DNA of 64,000 nt from Anthocerotibacter panamensis C109 (GTDB taxonomy: Bacteria > Cyanobacteriota > Cyanobacteriia > Gloeobacterales > Anthocerotibacteraceae). Each line of letters begins with the position of its first letter. The first letter of the stretch is position 1. Positions 43,177-51,972 of the stretch are shown here, piece by piece. The notes under the pieces were generated by a model that had not been told where the DNA came from, searched no databases, and saw nothing but the letters and a program-made list of their open reading frames with translations. The stretch covers positions 623,501 through 687,500 of the forward strand of contig NZ_CP062698.1 of assembly GCF_018389385.1 (NCBI RefSeq), in the 5' to 3' direction. A program made the translations under genes and the position numbers.

Positions 43177-44341
43177 GCTTTTGAAGGTCGCCCTGTTGAC
43201 CTATTCCACCAAACCCCGTGGCGGGGTGGTCCATACATTGGCTGTGGCAGAAGCGCTCCAGCAATGGGGGCATCAGGTCACAGTCTATGCCCTGGACAAA
43301 GACGGCGGTGGCTTTTATCGTCCTGTCAACTGCCCTGTCCAGCTGGTTCCCACACGCCCCCTTGCAGTCCCCATCGAACAGGTGGTGGAGCAGCGGATTC
43401 AGGAGTTTATTACCTATTTTGAGCATGCCAGCGAAACCTATGACTGCTATCACGCCCAGGACTGCATCAGCGCCAACGCGCTGGCTTTCTTGAGGCAGCA
43501 GGGGCGCATCCCCCACTTTTTGCGCACGGTCCACCATATTGATGACTTTACCAGCCCTTATCTCCAGCGCTGCCAGGACACCTCGATCCGCGAGCCAGAC
43601 TGCTGTCTGTGCGTGAGTGACCACTGGCAGGCAGCCTTATTCCAGCAGTATCAGGTCCGCGCGTTGCGCGTCAGCAATGGGGTCGATAGCGCCCGGTTCT
43701 CCAGTACCCTAAAGGCAGACCTGCGGCTGGCGCTAGGTTTGCGCGGTTGGCCTATCTATGTGACGGTGGGGGGTATTGAGCCGCGCAAGAATTCCCTTGT
43801 CCTCCTCCAAGCGTTTATAAAAATCCTCAAGCGCTATCCTAAGGCCCAACTGGTCATTGCTGGCGGGGAGACGCTTTTCGACTATGACCCCTACCGGCGA
43901 GCTTTCTTAGCCTTGGTCGAGGAGGCAGGGGTAGGCGACGCTCTGGTGCTACCGGGGGTTGTTGCTGAGCGGGATATGCCCGCCTTGTACCGTACCGCCG
44001 ATGCGTTCGTCTTTCCTTCTGTCAAGGAAGGCTGGGGGCTGGCGGTCTTGGAGGCTTTAGCTTCAGGAATCGCGGTCATCACTGCGGACCAGCCCCCGTT
44101 CACCGAATTTCTGACCCCTGAGGACGCCTTGTTGGTGGACCCCCGTGCGCCCGAGCAACTGGCTGAAGCGATGCACACCATCTTGGACCGGGAAATCGCC
44201 CAACGCCTGACCACCCGAGGCTTAGCCGTCAGTGCCCGCTACTCCTGGAGCGCCTCAGCTCTGACCCATGCGACTATTTATTCAGCCTTCCTCGCCACCC
44301 AAAAGGAGAACGTTCATGCCCGAAATACGCTTCCAGATTGA
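43169..44341 (+). CDS. MSMEG_0565 family glycosyltransferase (GT-B)
   Basis: 390 residues from the ATG at 43169, overlapping the previous gene by eight bases. GT4-like: LLTYSTKPRGGVVHTLAVAEALQQWGHQV at the N-terminus, YVTVGGIEPRKNSLVLLQAF and VFPSVKEGWGLAVLEALASGIAVI (E-x7-E type motif) in the C-terminal domain. This member occurs in actinobacterial and cyanobacterial versions of the cluster but not in all. It suggests that the pathway ends in a glycosylated product. Confidence 0.88.
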   Translation: MAELLKVALLTYSTKPRGGVVHTLAVAEALQQWGHQVTVYALDKDGGGFYRPVNCPVQLVPTRPLAVPIEQVVEQRIQEFITYFEHASETYDCYHAQDCISANALAFLRQQGRIPHFLRTVHHIDDFTSPYLQRCQDTSIREPDCCLCVSDHWQAALFQQYQVRALRVSNGVDSARFSSTLKADLRLALGLRGWPIYVTVGGIEPRKNSLVLLQAFIKILKRYPKAQLVIAGGETLFDYDPYRRAFLALVEEAGVGDALVLPGVVAERDMPALYRTADAFVFPSVKEGWGLAVLEALASGIAVITADQPPFTEFLTPEDALLVDPRAPEQLAEAMHTILDREIAQRLTTRGLAVSARYSWSASALTHATIYSAFLATQKENVHARNTLPD

Positions 44342-44603
44342 ATGGCCCGACGCGACCCAGGAAACCTGCTATTCTCCTTCCCTGGTGGTACAAAAATACC
44401 TGACCGAAGGAGCAGTTTATGCGCTGGAAGATTTTCTTGAGCGTAGCCGCACCGCCCTGACGCTAGCCGATGAGCGGGTCCTGGCTAAATACGGTATGCA
44501 CTGTACGCTTGCTTTGGGGCAACTCAGCCGAATCGAAGACCGTGTCCAGCACTATCGCCCCTTACCGGACCCCCAAGTACGCGTGCTCAAGTTTTTATTG
44601 TGA
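44316..44603 (+). CDS. MSMEG_0570 family small protein (Nit1C)
   Basis: 95 residues, ATG preceded by AAGGAGAA. It matches the small conserved member: MPEIRFQIEWPDATQETCYSP, then VVQKYLTEGAVYALEDFLER and KYGMHCTLALGQL. Function unknown; it could be a small scaffold or carrier. It overlaps the glycosyltransferase gene and is the last gene of the run. The flavoprotein that usually completes the cluster (MSMEG_0569 type) is not in this window. Confidence 0.88.
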   Translation: MPEIRFQIEWPDATQETCYSPSLVVQKYLTEGAVYALEDFLERSRTALTLADERVLAKYGMHCTLALGQLSRIEDRVQHYRPLPDPQVRVLKFLL

Positions 44604-44606
44604 TGG

Positions 44607-45731
44607 CTACGCGTTGACCTGAACCAGCCGCGAATCCAACAACCTGCGTACCCAACCTGTAAAATAGGCGCGATTGACACCCTGCGCCTCAGGGTTGGCA
44701 CTTTGGAGAGGATGCGGCGCGAGCCCCAAGATGGCGGCAGTTGTGACACAAAACATCGATTTCTGGAAGCTCTCACAGATCTGGACCCCGAGGTCATCGC
44801 CCTGACGCAGACTACAGTTGTACACCTCCTGTAGGTAATCCGGGAGGAAACGGCGCATATCCTGCATCAACAAAGTCGGCGGGATGCCCGGTCCACCGAT
44901 GGGCAGCGGGTCCGCGTAGAGCGCTCCATAGGTGAATTGGCCCTGGTCTTGGGGAATTTGTCCAGCCTGCGCGTTATACGAAATGGTCCCCATGAAAGGC
45001 AAGGACCGGAAGAAAACCGTCTCGACATAGGGAATAGCCAAGTCCTGCAAAAAAGTCAGCCCCGCTGACTCCGGTACCAGTTCGTAGGTCTGCCCCTTGA
45101 CCTGCACCCGATAGACAAACGGTTGTGCCGCCGCCGCCACCAACCCAAGACGGATGTGCTCCACCACATCGACCACAGACCGGATTTCTCCACGGTCATA
45201 GCGGTCGCTGAGCGTGAGAAACATTGGGCTCATCACCTGCCAGAACTGCCCCAAGGCACTGTAGTAGACCATCGTCCGCACCTGCTCGCCCACAAAGCCA
45301 GGGAACACTTGATTCAGCCCCCCGACCAGGAAATTCCCTTTGGCTGCCGCTGCTGCCGCCGCCCGTGCCTCAAACTCAGGGCTATCTAGATAGGCATCGA
45401 TTCCGCCACCGCCATGCCAGAACATCGCTTTTAGACAATATTCTGCGAACTCGTAGTTGATGCGGTTATGGCTCAAGTGCTGAAAGATGCGTGCGGGGGT
45501 CACCTCGCCATTGAAGTACTTAAAAAAAGGAAACAGGACCAAAAACTGCTGATCCGCGATGTAGAGGAGGTTACGCCAGTAGGCATCCAGAACAAAACCG
45601 TAGCTCTTGAGGACGCCTACGACCTCCAAGAGATTTTCCTGGGTGTCCGGCAATAAGCCCCCCCCTGTTTCCAAACGGGTGACGAGGTGCTGTAGCAGCT
45701 CACGGTCTGCTTGCTTGGTGAGGGTTTTCAT
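44607..45731 (-). CDS. cupB: CO2 hydration protein CupB (ChpX)
   Basis: 374 residues, a paralogue of CupA at 23190. Shared stretches: [61 protein letters not shown]. Downstream of ndhF4-ndhD4 it is CupB, the subunit of the constitutive low-affinity CO2-uptake complex NDH-1(4). Its ATG overlaps the ndhD4 stop (ATGA). The gene ends four bases from the convergent Nit1C cluster. Confidence 0.95.
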   Translation of the reverse strand: MKTLTKQADRELLQHLVTRLETGGGLLPDTQENLLEVVGVLKSYGFVLDAYWRNLLYIADQQFLVLFPFFKYFNGEVTPARIFQHLSHNRINYEFAEYCLKAMFWHGGGGIDAYLDSPEFEARAAAAAAAKGNFLVGGLNQVFPGFVGEQVRTMVYYSALGQFWQVMSPMFLTLSDRYDRGEIRSVVDVVEHIRLGLVAAAAQPFVYRVQVKGQTYELVPESAGLTFLQDLAIPYVETVFFRSLPFMGTISYNAQAGQIPQDQGQFTYGALYADPLPIGGPGIPPTLLMQDMRRFLPDYLQEVYNCSLRQGDDLGVQICESFQKSMFCVTTAAILGLAPHPLQSANPEAQGVNRAYFTGWVRRLLDSRLVQVNA

Positions 45732-47245
45732 CGAGGAGTCCTCAGGGCGGTGTCTAGAGCGACAGGGATGGCCTTTTTAAGGGCGGGAGAGGTAGCAATC
45801 AAGTTTTGGGTCGTCGCTACGCTCCAGTGCACCATCCAGTTGGGTTGGACCCCAAAGAGGATGACCAGAGCGACTATGACCAGAGCCGGGGCACGCTCCG
45901 CCCACACCACCCGAGGTAAGTTCCTCAGACGTTGTGGGAGCCGCCCGAAAAAGGCCCGATTGATGAGCAAGAGGAAATAGACTGCTGTCAAACCCGAGCC
46001 GACGATACAGAGCAAGGTCTGGACCGGGAAAATCGGGAAACTGGAGCGGAAGATCAAGAACTCAGCCACAAATCCCGCCATTCCGGGGATTCCCGCGCTC
46101 GCCATCACGCCCAGGATCATCATCCCTCCAATAAAGGGCATCCCCCGCTCCGGGGCCAGTAGCCCCTGAAGAATATCCAGATCACGGGTGCCCGCCTTCT
46201 TGTAGACTATGCCCACAAGCAAAAAGAGCAACCCTGAAATAAGACCGTGGCTCACCATCTGTGCCATCGCCCCCACCAGACTGAGCGGGGTCGCCGCCGC
46301 CGCCGCTAGGAGTACGTAGCCCATATGCCCAACCGAACTGTAGGCTACCAGCTTCTTCATATCTTTTTGACCAATAGCCATGAAGGAGCCATACAGGACG
46401 CTCACAGCAGCCCAAACCGCGAGCAGCGGACCCAACTTAGCCCAGGCTTCGGGAAACAGGCCCAACCCAAAGCGCAGCAGACCGTAGGTGCCCAACTTGA
46501 GCAAGACCCCTGCCAGCAGGACCGAAACAGGTGTGGACGCCTCGACGTGTGCGTCAGGCAGCCAAGTGTGCAGCGGGACGAGCGGGGTCTTGATGCCAAA
46601 AGCCACAAGCAACAGCACCAATAAAATAGTTTGCGCCGCCAGAGGGAGAGAACTCTGTGTCCGCAGCGTCTCATAAGTAAACGTAGGCGAACCGGTCAAC
46701 CAAGCCATACCCAGAAAAGCAGCGAGGATGAGCACCCCGGAAACTGCCGTATAGAGGAGGAACTTAGTCGCGGCGTACTCGCGCCGGGGTCCGCCCCACA
46801 CCGCAATGAGCAGATAGAGCGGAATTAATTCCACTTCATAGAACAAGAAAAAGAGGAGCAGGTTTTGCGCCAAAAAGGCCCCCGCCACCCCGCTACCGAG
46901 CAGCAACACCAGAATGTAGTACAGGCGGGGCCGTTGAATATTCGGATCGCTACTAAATACGGCAATTCCAAGCAAGAAGCTATTGAGGATCAGCAGGGGC
47001 AGCGAGAGCCCATCCACCCCGAGGTGATAGTTGAGGTCGATAGCTTGGAACCAAGGCAGAAACTCTGCCATCTGCATCCCCGGCAAGTCTGGATTGAACT
47101 GACCGAGTACGACTACCGTCCAGAGAAACGTCACGCCTGCGGTGCCCAGCGCCAGCCAACGGGCTAAACCAGCCGTCAGCGAACGGGGCCACAACCCGAT
47201 CATGACAGCCCCCAGTACAGGTATCCAAATCAAGGCACTAAGCAT
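45728..47245 (-). CDS. ndhD4: NDH-1 subunit NdhD4
   Basis: 505 residues, 14 or so helices. Signatures: NYHLGVDGLSLPLLILNSFLL, LFYEVELIPLYLLIAVWGG, PLHTWLPDAHVEASTPVSVLLAGVLLKLGTYGL, LVAYSSVGHMGYVLL. It lies 12 bases after ndhF4 and overlaps cupB, so it belongs to NDH-1(4). It is clearly related to NdhD3 here but the two are not recent copies. Confidence 0.95.
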   Translation of the reverse strand: MLSALIWIPVLGAVMIGLWPRSLTAGLARWLALGTAGVTFLWTVVVLGQFNPDLPGMQMAEFLPWFQAIDLNYHLGVDGLSLPLLILNSFLLGIAVFSSDPNIQRPRLYYILVLLLGSGVAGAFLAQNLLLFFLFYEVELIPLYLLIAVWGGPRREYAATKFLLYTAVSGVLILAAFLGMAWLTGSPTFTYETLRTQSSLPLAAQTILLVLLLVAFGIKTPLVPLHTWLPDAHVEASTPVSVLLAGVLLKLGTYGLLRFGLGLFPEAWAKLGPLLAVWAAVSVLYGSFMAIGQKDMKKLVAYSSVGHMGYVLLAAAAATPLSLVGAMAQMVSHGLISGLLFLLVGIVYKKAGTRDLDILQGLLAPERGMPFIGGMMILGVMASAGIPGMAGFVAEFLIFRSSFPIFPVQTLLCIVGSGLTAVYFLLLINRAFFGRLPQRLRNLPRVVWAERAPALVIVALVILFGVQPNWMVHWSVATTQNLIATSPALKKAIPVALDTALRTPR

Positions 47246-47257
47246 GGGTACGGGCTC

Positions 47258-49222
47258 CTATCGGATCATGTGCATCAGTTCAAAGGCACCCACAGCCAGA
47301 ACCCCCAGCAAGATAGTGAGCACGTAGGTCTGGGATCGACCGGAATTGGTATAGCGCAGCAGTTGACCGCTAAAGATGGAGGTCAGGCCCACCATATTCA
47401 CCAAGCTATCGACGATATGACGGTCAATCCAGGCGGTGAGCCGCGAACCCAGGGTCACCGAGGACACCACCGTCATTTGATAGAGCCGTTCGAGGTAGAG
47501 GTCGTGGGCTAAAAAGTCCTGGAGCCCCCGCCAGGGGAAGCCCAGTTCTTTAGAGAATAACGGGTAAGAACGTCGGCGAGCCAAGACCAAGAGATAGCCT
47601 AGGACAGCACCCGCCCCCCCAAAGATCATCAACATCCCCAGAGTCGGACTCGCTGCCGTGGTCGGAGCGCCCCATTGCTGAAGCATTACCGGCACGAGGA
47701 GTACAGTGATCATCAGCGAGACCATCGGTACTGCCATCGTCCAGGGTACCTCCGGGGCGCGGCGGGTCTTGGCTTGACTGGGGCCAGTGAAGACCAGACA
47801 GTACACCCGACTGAGATTCAGAGCCGTCAAACTATTGACCAAAAGGAGGATAGCCCACAACAAGGGCGCATCAGCCAGAGCCTGAGCAAGGGCTCCCATC
47901 GCCCACAAGCTCCCCAACGGCAAGCCTGCGACCAGACCACAAGAAGCAACCAGAAAAGCCATGGTCGTAGCGGGCATCCGGGACCAGAGTCCGCCCAACT
48001 CGTTGACATTTTGCGTACTTGTGGTGAAAATCACGCCCCCCACACTCATGAACAGCAACGCCTTGGACAGGGCATGGGCAAACAAAAGGAGCAGAGCCAC
48101 TTCATTTTGCTGGAGCCCCACCGCAATAAAAACCAACCCCAGATAAGCACTGGTGGAGTGTGAAAAAGCCCGCTTGATGTCCACTTGAGCCAGAGCGACC
48201 CAGCAAGCCCCCACGGCGGTGACGGACCCCAGAACAATCAAGGTCGTCAGAGCTACCGGAGAGAGCGCCAGCACCGGCTGGAGTTTGATCAATATATAGG
48301 CTCCGCAGGCGACAACGACAGAGTTACGTAGGATCGAAGCCGGATTGGGGCCTTCCATCGCCTCATCGAGCCACAGATTGAGCGGGAACTGTGCACACTT
48401 GCCCGTCGGTCCGGCAATCAAGGCCAGCCCGACCAGGGTGATGACCACGGGTGAAACCAGTTTGCCCTCGCTACTTGCCCACTGAGCCAGGTCTGGGAAA
48501 TTCAGGCTCGGAGCCATGTTTGAGAGCGCCACTACCCCCATCAGCAAGATCAGATCGCCCAGACGCTTGGTCCAAAAAGCATCCCGCGCCGCGGTGACCA
48601 CCAGAGGCTGTGCGTACCAAAAGCCCACCAGCAGGTAGGTCGAGAGGGTCAACAGTTCCAGCAGGCCATAGCTTAATAAAAGCGAATTACTGAGCGCAAG
48701 GCCGCACATAGCCCCTTCAAAAAAGCCCATCAAGGCGAAAAACCTTGCCAGCCCCCAATCCTTCTCCATATAGCCCAGGGCAAAAAGTTGGGCAAAAAAG
48801 CTCAAGCCCGTAATGAGGACGACCGCTCCGACACTCACTGTCGAAACGTCCAGGGTCAGGGTTAGATGTAGGTCCCCGACCTTCAGCCAGGAATATTCAA
48901 GGTCATAGGCGGGTTGACCAAGCGTAGCCTGCAAGAGCGTCAAGGCATGAACCAGAGCCAGCACCGTCATCAAAAGATTGATGTAGGCACCCGGACGTGG
49001 CCCACCACGCGTGAGTCCCGCCGCCCAAGGTAGGGTCAAGACCGCACCAAGCAAGCAGTAAAAAGGGACTAGCCAAACCGTGTGTTCCAGAAACAAAGTC
49101 ACAAATTGGGTCTCGCTCAAGGTACAGAAGATCTGAAAGGGGACAGCTACACCGCCAAATACTGGGGAAGCAACGACAAGACCTGTCGTAGCCAGGAAAC
49201 CACTTAAAGGGCCGCACCCCAA
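47258..49222 (-). CDS. ndhF4: NDH-1 subunit NdhF4
   Basis: 654 residues as the longest frame (TTG at 49222). The family region begins at FLEHTVWLVPFYCLLGAVLTLPW, so the true start is more likely the TTG at 49120 or the GTG at 49102; none has a clear ribosome site. Signatures: GGPRPGAYINLLMTVLALVHA, KDWGLARFFALMGFFEGA, FPLNLWLDEAMEGPNPASILRNSVVVACGA. It forms the distal arm of NDH-1(4). It is divergent from the LysR gene. Confidence 0.94.
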   Translation of the reverse strand: MGCGPLSGFLATTGLVVASPVFGGVAVPFQIFCTLSETQFVTLFLEHTVWLVPFYCLLGAVLTLPWAAGLTRGGPRPGAYINLLMTVLALVHALTLLQATLGQPAYDLEYSWLKVGDLHLTLTLDVSTVSVGAVVLITGLSFFAQLFALGYMEKDWGLARFFALMGFFEGAMCGLALSNSLLLSYGLLELLTLSTYLLVGFWYAQPLVVTAARDAFWTKRLGDLILLMGVVALSNMAPSLNFPDLAQWASSEGKLVSPVVITLVGLALIAGPTGKCAQFPLNLWLDEAMEGPNPASILRNSVVVACGAYILIKLQPVLALSPVALTTLIVLGSVTAVGACWVALAQVDIKRAFSHSTSAYLGLVFIAVGLQQNEVALLLLFAHALSKALLFMSVGGVIFTTSTQNVNELGGLWSRMPATTMAFLVASCGLVAGLPLGSLWAMGALAQALADAPLLWAILLLVNSLTALNLSRVYCLVFTGPSQAKTRRAPEVPWTMAVPMVSLMITVLLVPVMLQQWGAPTTAASPTLGMLMIFGGAGAVLGYLLVLARRRSYPLFSKELGFPWRGLQDFLAHDLYLERLYQMTVVSSVTLGSRLTAWIDRHIVDSLVNMVGLTSIFSGQLLRYTNSGRSQTYVLTILLGVLAVGAFELMHMIR

Positions 49223-49243
49223 TAATATATAGGGCGTTTGATA

Positions 49244-49294
49244 GGAGAACCCTTTTTTTCTGATGGAAGTGATAGATTTTTATCTATGTTCTCC
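49244..49294. promoter_or_regulatory. Nested inverted repeats between ndhF4 and the LysR gene
   Basis: GGAGAAC at 49244-49250 pairs with GTTCTCC at 49288-49294. Inside, directly beside the right arm, ATAGAT-TTTT-ATCTAT (49272-49287) is a perfect palindrome. They lie in a 90-base divergent promoter region, the usual place for LysR autoregulation. The same 17 bases GATAGATTTTTATCTAT occur again at 51535. Confidence 0.6.
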
Positions 49295-49312
49295 AGCTAT
49301 GGAGGGTAGCTC

Positions 49313-50266
49313 GTGAAAAATGTAACCTTGCATCAGCTCCAGGTTTTTGAGGTGACTGCCCGCCGTAAGAGCTTCACTCGGGCGGCAGAAGAGCTTTTTT
49401 TAGCCCAACCCACCGTTTCAATGCAGATCAAACAACTCACTAAAGCTGTCGGACTACCGCTGTTTGAGCAAATGGGTAAGCGGCTCTACTTAACGGATGC
49501 GGGACGAGAACTACTTACCACCTGCCAGGAAGTCTTCGACCGGCTGTCCCAATTTGAGATGACAGTCTCCGACATGCAGGGACTCAAGAAGGGAAAGCTC
49601 AAACTCGCTGCGGTCTCCACCGCCAAATACTTCGCCCCGCGTCTATTGGGTCCATTTTGCCAGCGCTACCCAGACATCGATGTCTCGCTCAAGGTCACTA
49701 ACCGCGAACGAGTCCTAGAGCGCCTCTGTGAAAACAACGACGACCTCTATATCCTAGGCAACCCGCCAGAGGAGGACATCATTGATTATCCCTTCATGGA
49801 AGATATCCTGGTCGTCATTGCCCCGAACGATCATCCCCTCGCAGGGGAGAAGAATATCCCCCTGCAACGACTAGCCGAGGAACCTTTCTTGATGCGCGAA
49901 TCCGGTTCGGGGACACGGATGATGGTGCAGCGCTTCTTTGATGCCCACAACTTCACGCCCCACGTCCGAATGGAACTCGGTAGCAGCGAAGCCATTAAGC
50001 AGGCAGTCCTCGGCGGTTTGGGGCTTTCGGTCCTTTCTCACCAGACTTTGACCCTAGAGCGGGCAGCGGGTTTGCTGGTGACGCTAGATGTCGAAGGCTT
50101 CCCGATCGAGCGCTTCTGGCATGTAGTCCACCCGTCCGGGAAACGCCTCTCCGTCGTCGCCCGCAGTTTCTTGACCTATTTGCTTGACGAGGGCAAGCAG
50201 GTATTGCGCGAATCAGAGCCCAAGTTCACCTTGAATGAGCTAAGAACTAACGGGAATACGCTTTAG
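49313..50266 (+). CDS. LysR family regulator, CmpR/CcmR/RbcR group
   Basis: 317 residues from GTG, with GGAGG ten bases upstream. The helix-turn-helix (TLHQLQVFEVTARRKSFTRAAEELFLAQPTVSMQIKQLTKAVG) and the effector domain (YFAPRLLGPFCQRYPDIDVSLKVTNRERVLERL) are those of the cyanobacterial carbon regulators. CcmR/NdhR senses 2-oxoglutarate or NADP+, CmpR senses 2-phosphoglycolate or RuBP; I cannot tell which this is. Position next to ndhF4 suggests control of CO2 uptake, with itself as a second target. Confidence 0.9.
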   Translation: MKNVTLHQLQVFEVTARRKSFTRAAEELFLAQPTVSMQIKQLTKAVGLPLFEQMGKRLYLTDAGRELLTTCQEVFDRLSQFEMTVSDMQGLKKGKLKLAAVSTAKYFAPRLLGPFCQRYPDIDVSLKVTNRERVLERLCENNDDLYILGNPPEEDIIDYPFMEDILVVIAPNDHPLAGEKNIPLQRLAEEPFLMRESGSGTRMMVQRFFDAHNFTPHVRMELGSSEAIKQAVLGGLGLSVLSHQTLTLERAAGLLVTLDVEGFPIERFWHVVHPSGKRLSVVARSFLTYLLDEGKQVLRESEPKFTLNELRTNGNTL

Positions 50267-50311
50267 GTAAATCTGAGCCATTCCGCTACAGAAGAGCGCA
50301 GAACTTAAAAA

Positions 50312-51301
50312 TTAAGAAGACGGTCCCAGGGATGTAGGCTTGCGGGGAATCTCCGTCGGGAGAACCACCTCCGGTTCATGGTCCGTAGTCCTGCGGGCGT
50401 GAACCAGCGAAGCTAGCACCGCAATCGCTAGGACCGCAGCGATCACACCCAAGGAGACCGGCGTAGGAATTTTGAAGAGGTCGATGAGCAGCATTTTCAC
50501 GCCCACCAAGGAGAGGATGACCGCCAGACCCAGCTTCAGATAGTGAAACTTGTCCATCACCCCAGCCAGGACAAAGTACAAGGAGCGCAGCCCCAGAATG
50601 GCGAAGACATTAGAGGTGTAGACGATGAAGGGGTCCTGAGTCACCGCGAAAATGGCCGGGATCGAGTCCACTGCAAAGATCAGGTCCGTCGTCTCGACCA
50701 GCATAAGCACCAAGAACAGAGGCGTCGCCATCAACTTCCCGCCCACACGCAGAAAGAAGCGCTGTCCATCGTAGGCATCGGTCACCGGGATGAGGCGACG
50801 GACCAGCTTGACCACCGGATTATCTTCAGGATTTAGCTTCTCGTCCTTGGCAAAAGCCATTTTGAGTCCCGTAAAGACCAAAAAGGCACCAAAAATGTAG
50901 ATAATCCAGTGGAATTCCTTGAGCAGCACCGCCCCAACCAGGATCAGCGCCCCGCGCATCACTAAGGCTCCCAGGATGCCCCAGAAGAGGACCCGGTGCT
51001 GGTAGGCGGTAGGGACAGCAAAGTAACTGAAGATCAGCGCGATGACGAAAATATTGTCTACGCTGAGAGACTTCTCAATCAGGTAGCCTGTGAAGAATTC
51101 CAGCGCAGGTTGTGGCCCAAACCAGAAGTAGATTCCGACGTTAAAAGTCAGCGCCAGTGTAATCCAGAATGCGCTCCAGCCCAGTGCTTCTTTGACAGAG
51201 ATAGCGTGTGCCTTGCGGTGAAAAACGCCCAGATCGAGCGCCAACATGACTAGGACAAACAGATTAAAGCCAAGCCAGAGCCAAATACTCTGTGTTCCCA
51301 T
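50312..51301 (-). CDS. TerC family membrane protein (Alx-like), probable metal exporter
   Basis: 329 residues with about nine helices. TerC signatures: NVGIYFWFGPQPALEFFTGYLIEKSLSVDNIFVIALIFSYFAVP, VLFWGILGALVMRGALILVGAVLL, ETTDLIFAVDSIPAIFAVTQDPFIVYTSNVFAILGLRSLYF; the conserved Asp and Glu residues are present. Some relatives export manganese. A probable manganese riboswitch precedes it, and AGGAG lies before the ATG. Together these favour Mn efflux or metal loading of exported proteins. Confidence 0.92.
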   Translation of the reverse strand: MGTQSIWLWLGFNLFVLVMLALDLGVFHRKAHAISVKEALGWSAFWITLALTFNVGIYFWFGPQPALEFFTGYLIEKSLSVDNIFVIALIFSYFAVPTAYQHRVLFWGILGALVMRGALILVGAVLLKEFHWIIYIFGAFLVFTGLKMAFAKDEKLNPEDNPVVKLVRRLIPVTDAYDGQRFFLRVGGKLMATPLFLVLMLVETTDLIFAVDSIPAIFAVTQDPFIVYTSNVFAILGLRSLYFVLAGVMDKFHYLKLGLAVILSLVGVKMLLIDLFKIPTPVSLGVIAAVLAIAVLASLVHARRTTDHEPEVVLPTEIPRKPTSLGPSS

Positions 51302-51328
51302 GACCTATGCTCCTTTATTTGAGATAGG

Positions 51329-51465
51329 CCGTAGGGGTATCAACAGCGAAAACCCCACGGCAGGACTCGTCGTAGTGGTCTCGCCAGTAGTGCACAGACA
51401 CGCACACCCCACCGCAAGGAGTGGTCCTTCGTCTTGACGACTGGGCGACTACCCCTTTGGCACGT
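51329..51465 (-). ncRNA. Probable yybP-ykoY manganese riboswitch
   Basis: On the minus strand the leader reads CCAAAGGGGTAGTCGCCC, then GTCGTCAAGACGA, and later CTGGCGAGACCACTACGA. These resemble the conserved 5-prime GGGGAGUAG, UCGUCAAUACG and GCGAGACC parts of the yybP-ykoY family. A strong hairpin follows (CCGTGGGG paired with CCCCTACGG), which may be the switching element. TerC genes are classic targets. Boundaries are approximate; a covariance search was not possible. Confidence 0.65.
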
Positions 51466-51534
51466 TATTTTAGTGCCACACATTAATACTATATAGAAAA
51501 AGAGGGGTTTTGTCAGGTAGTTTGTAATACCGAA

Positions 51535-51551
51535 GATAGATTTTTATCTAT
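51535..51551. promoter_or_regulatory. Second copy of the GATAGATTTTTATCTAT palindrome
   Basis: These 17 bases equal 49271-49287 next to the LysR gene. Here they lie about 70 bases before the riboswitch start of the terC transcript, where a regulator could act. A shared regulator is inferred; the sequence is not a canonical T-N11-A LysR box. Confidence 0.55.
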
Positions 51552-51621
51552 AGTGATTCCAAAGTAGTTTGAGTAGTGGTTTATCTCAGCGCTCCCGGTC
51601 TAGGCCCTGTGCTCGGGTTAC

Positions 51622-51647
51622 CGCCTGTAGTTTGGTAGCTACAGGCG
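51622..51647. other. Perfect 9-pair hairpin downstream of a small gene
   Basis: CGCCTGTAG and CTACAGGCG enclose an eight-base loop. It lies 29 bases after the stop of the minus-strand gene at 51676. No T-run follows, so it is not a textbook terminator. Confidence 0.5.
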
Positions 51648-51675
51648 ATATTCCCGCGATCCGTTAGCTAGTGTT

Positions 51676-51972
51676 TCAGAACCCATAGACGGAGATATTA
51701 GATTGCTCAACGTCCCATCCCGCGGAGCTTTCCAAATTCGATGCGTACCTCTTGACCGCCTGATGGGACCTATGCCAGTCACGGTAAGGGGCTCCAGATC
51801 CCTTGTTCCAGCAGACGGAGCATCCTTTTTGGCTTAAGTCCTCGGCCAAATTCTCAGCCAAATCCTTGGATTGGACTTGGGTGTACACCAGTATATTGTC
51901 CCGATAAACACTGACGGTGAAATAATCAGGACGGAGCACATGGGGGCGTAACTCGACACGGGTAGTAGACAT
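51676..51972 (-). CDS. Small protein, not recognised
   Basis: 98 residues; GGAGGA precedes the ATG. The start (VELRPHVLRPDYFTVSVYRDNILVYTQVQSKDLAENLAEDL) reads like a compact alpha-beta domain, and the rest is rich in Trp, Ser and His. No signal peptide or membrane segment. A good ribosome site and well-formed sequence support a real gene. No function can be given. Confidence 0.55.
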   Translation of the reverse strand: MSTTRVELRPHVLRPDYFTVSVYRDNILVYTQVQSKDLAENLAEDLSQKGCSVCWNKGSGAPYRDWHRSHQAVKRYASNLESSAGWDVEQSNISVYGF

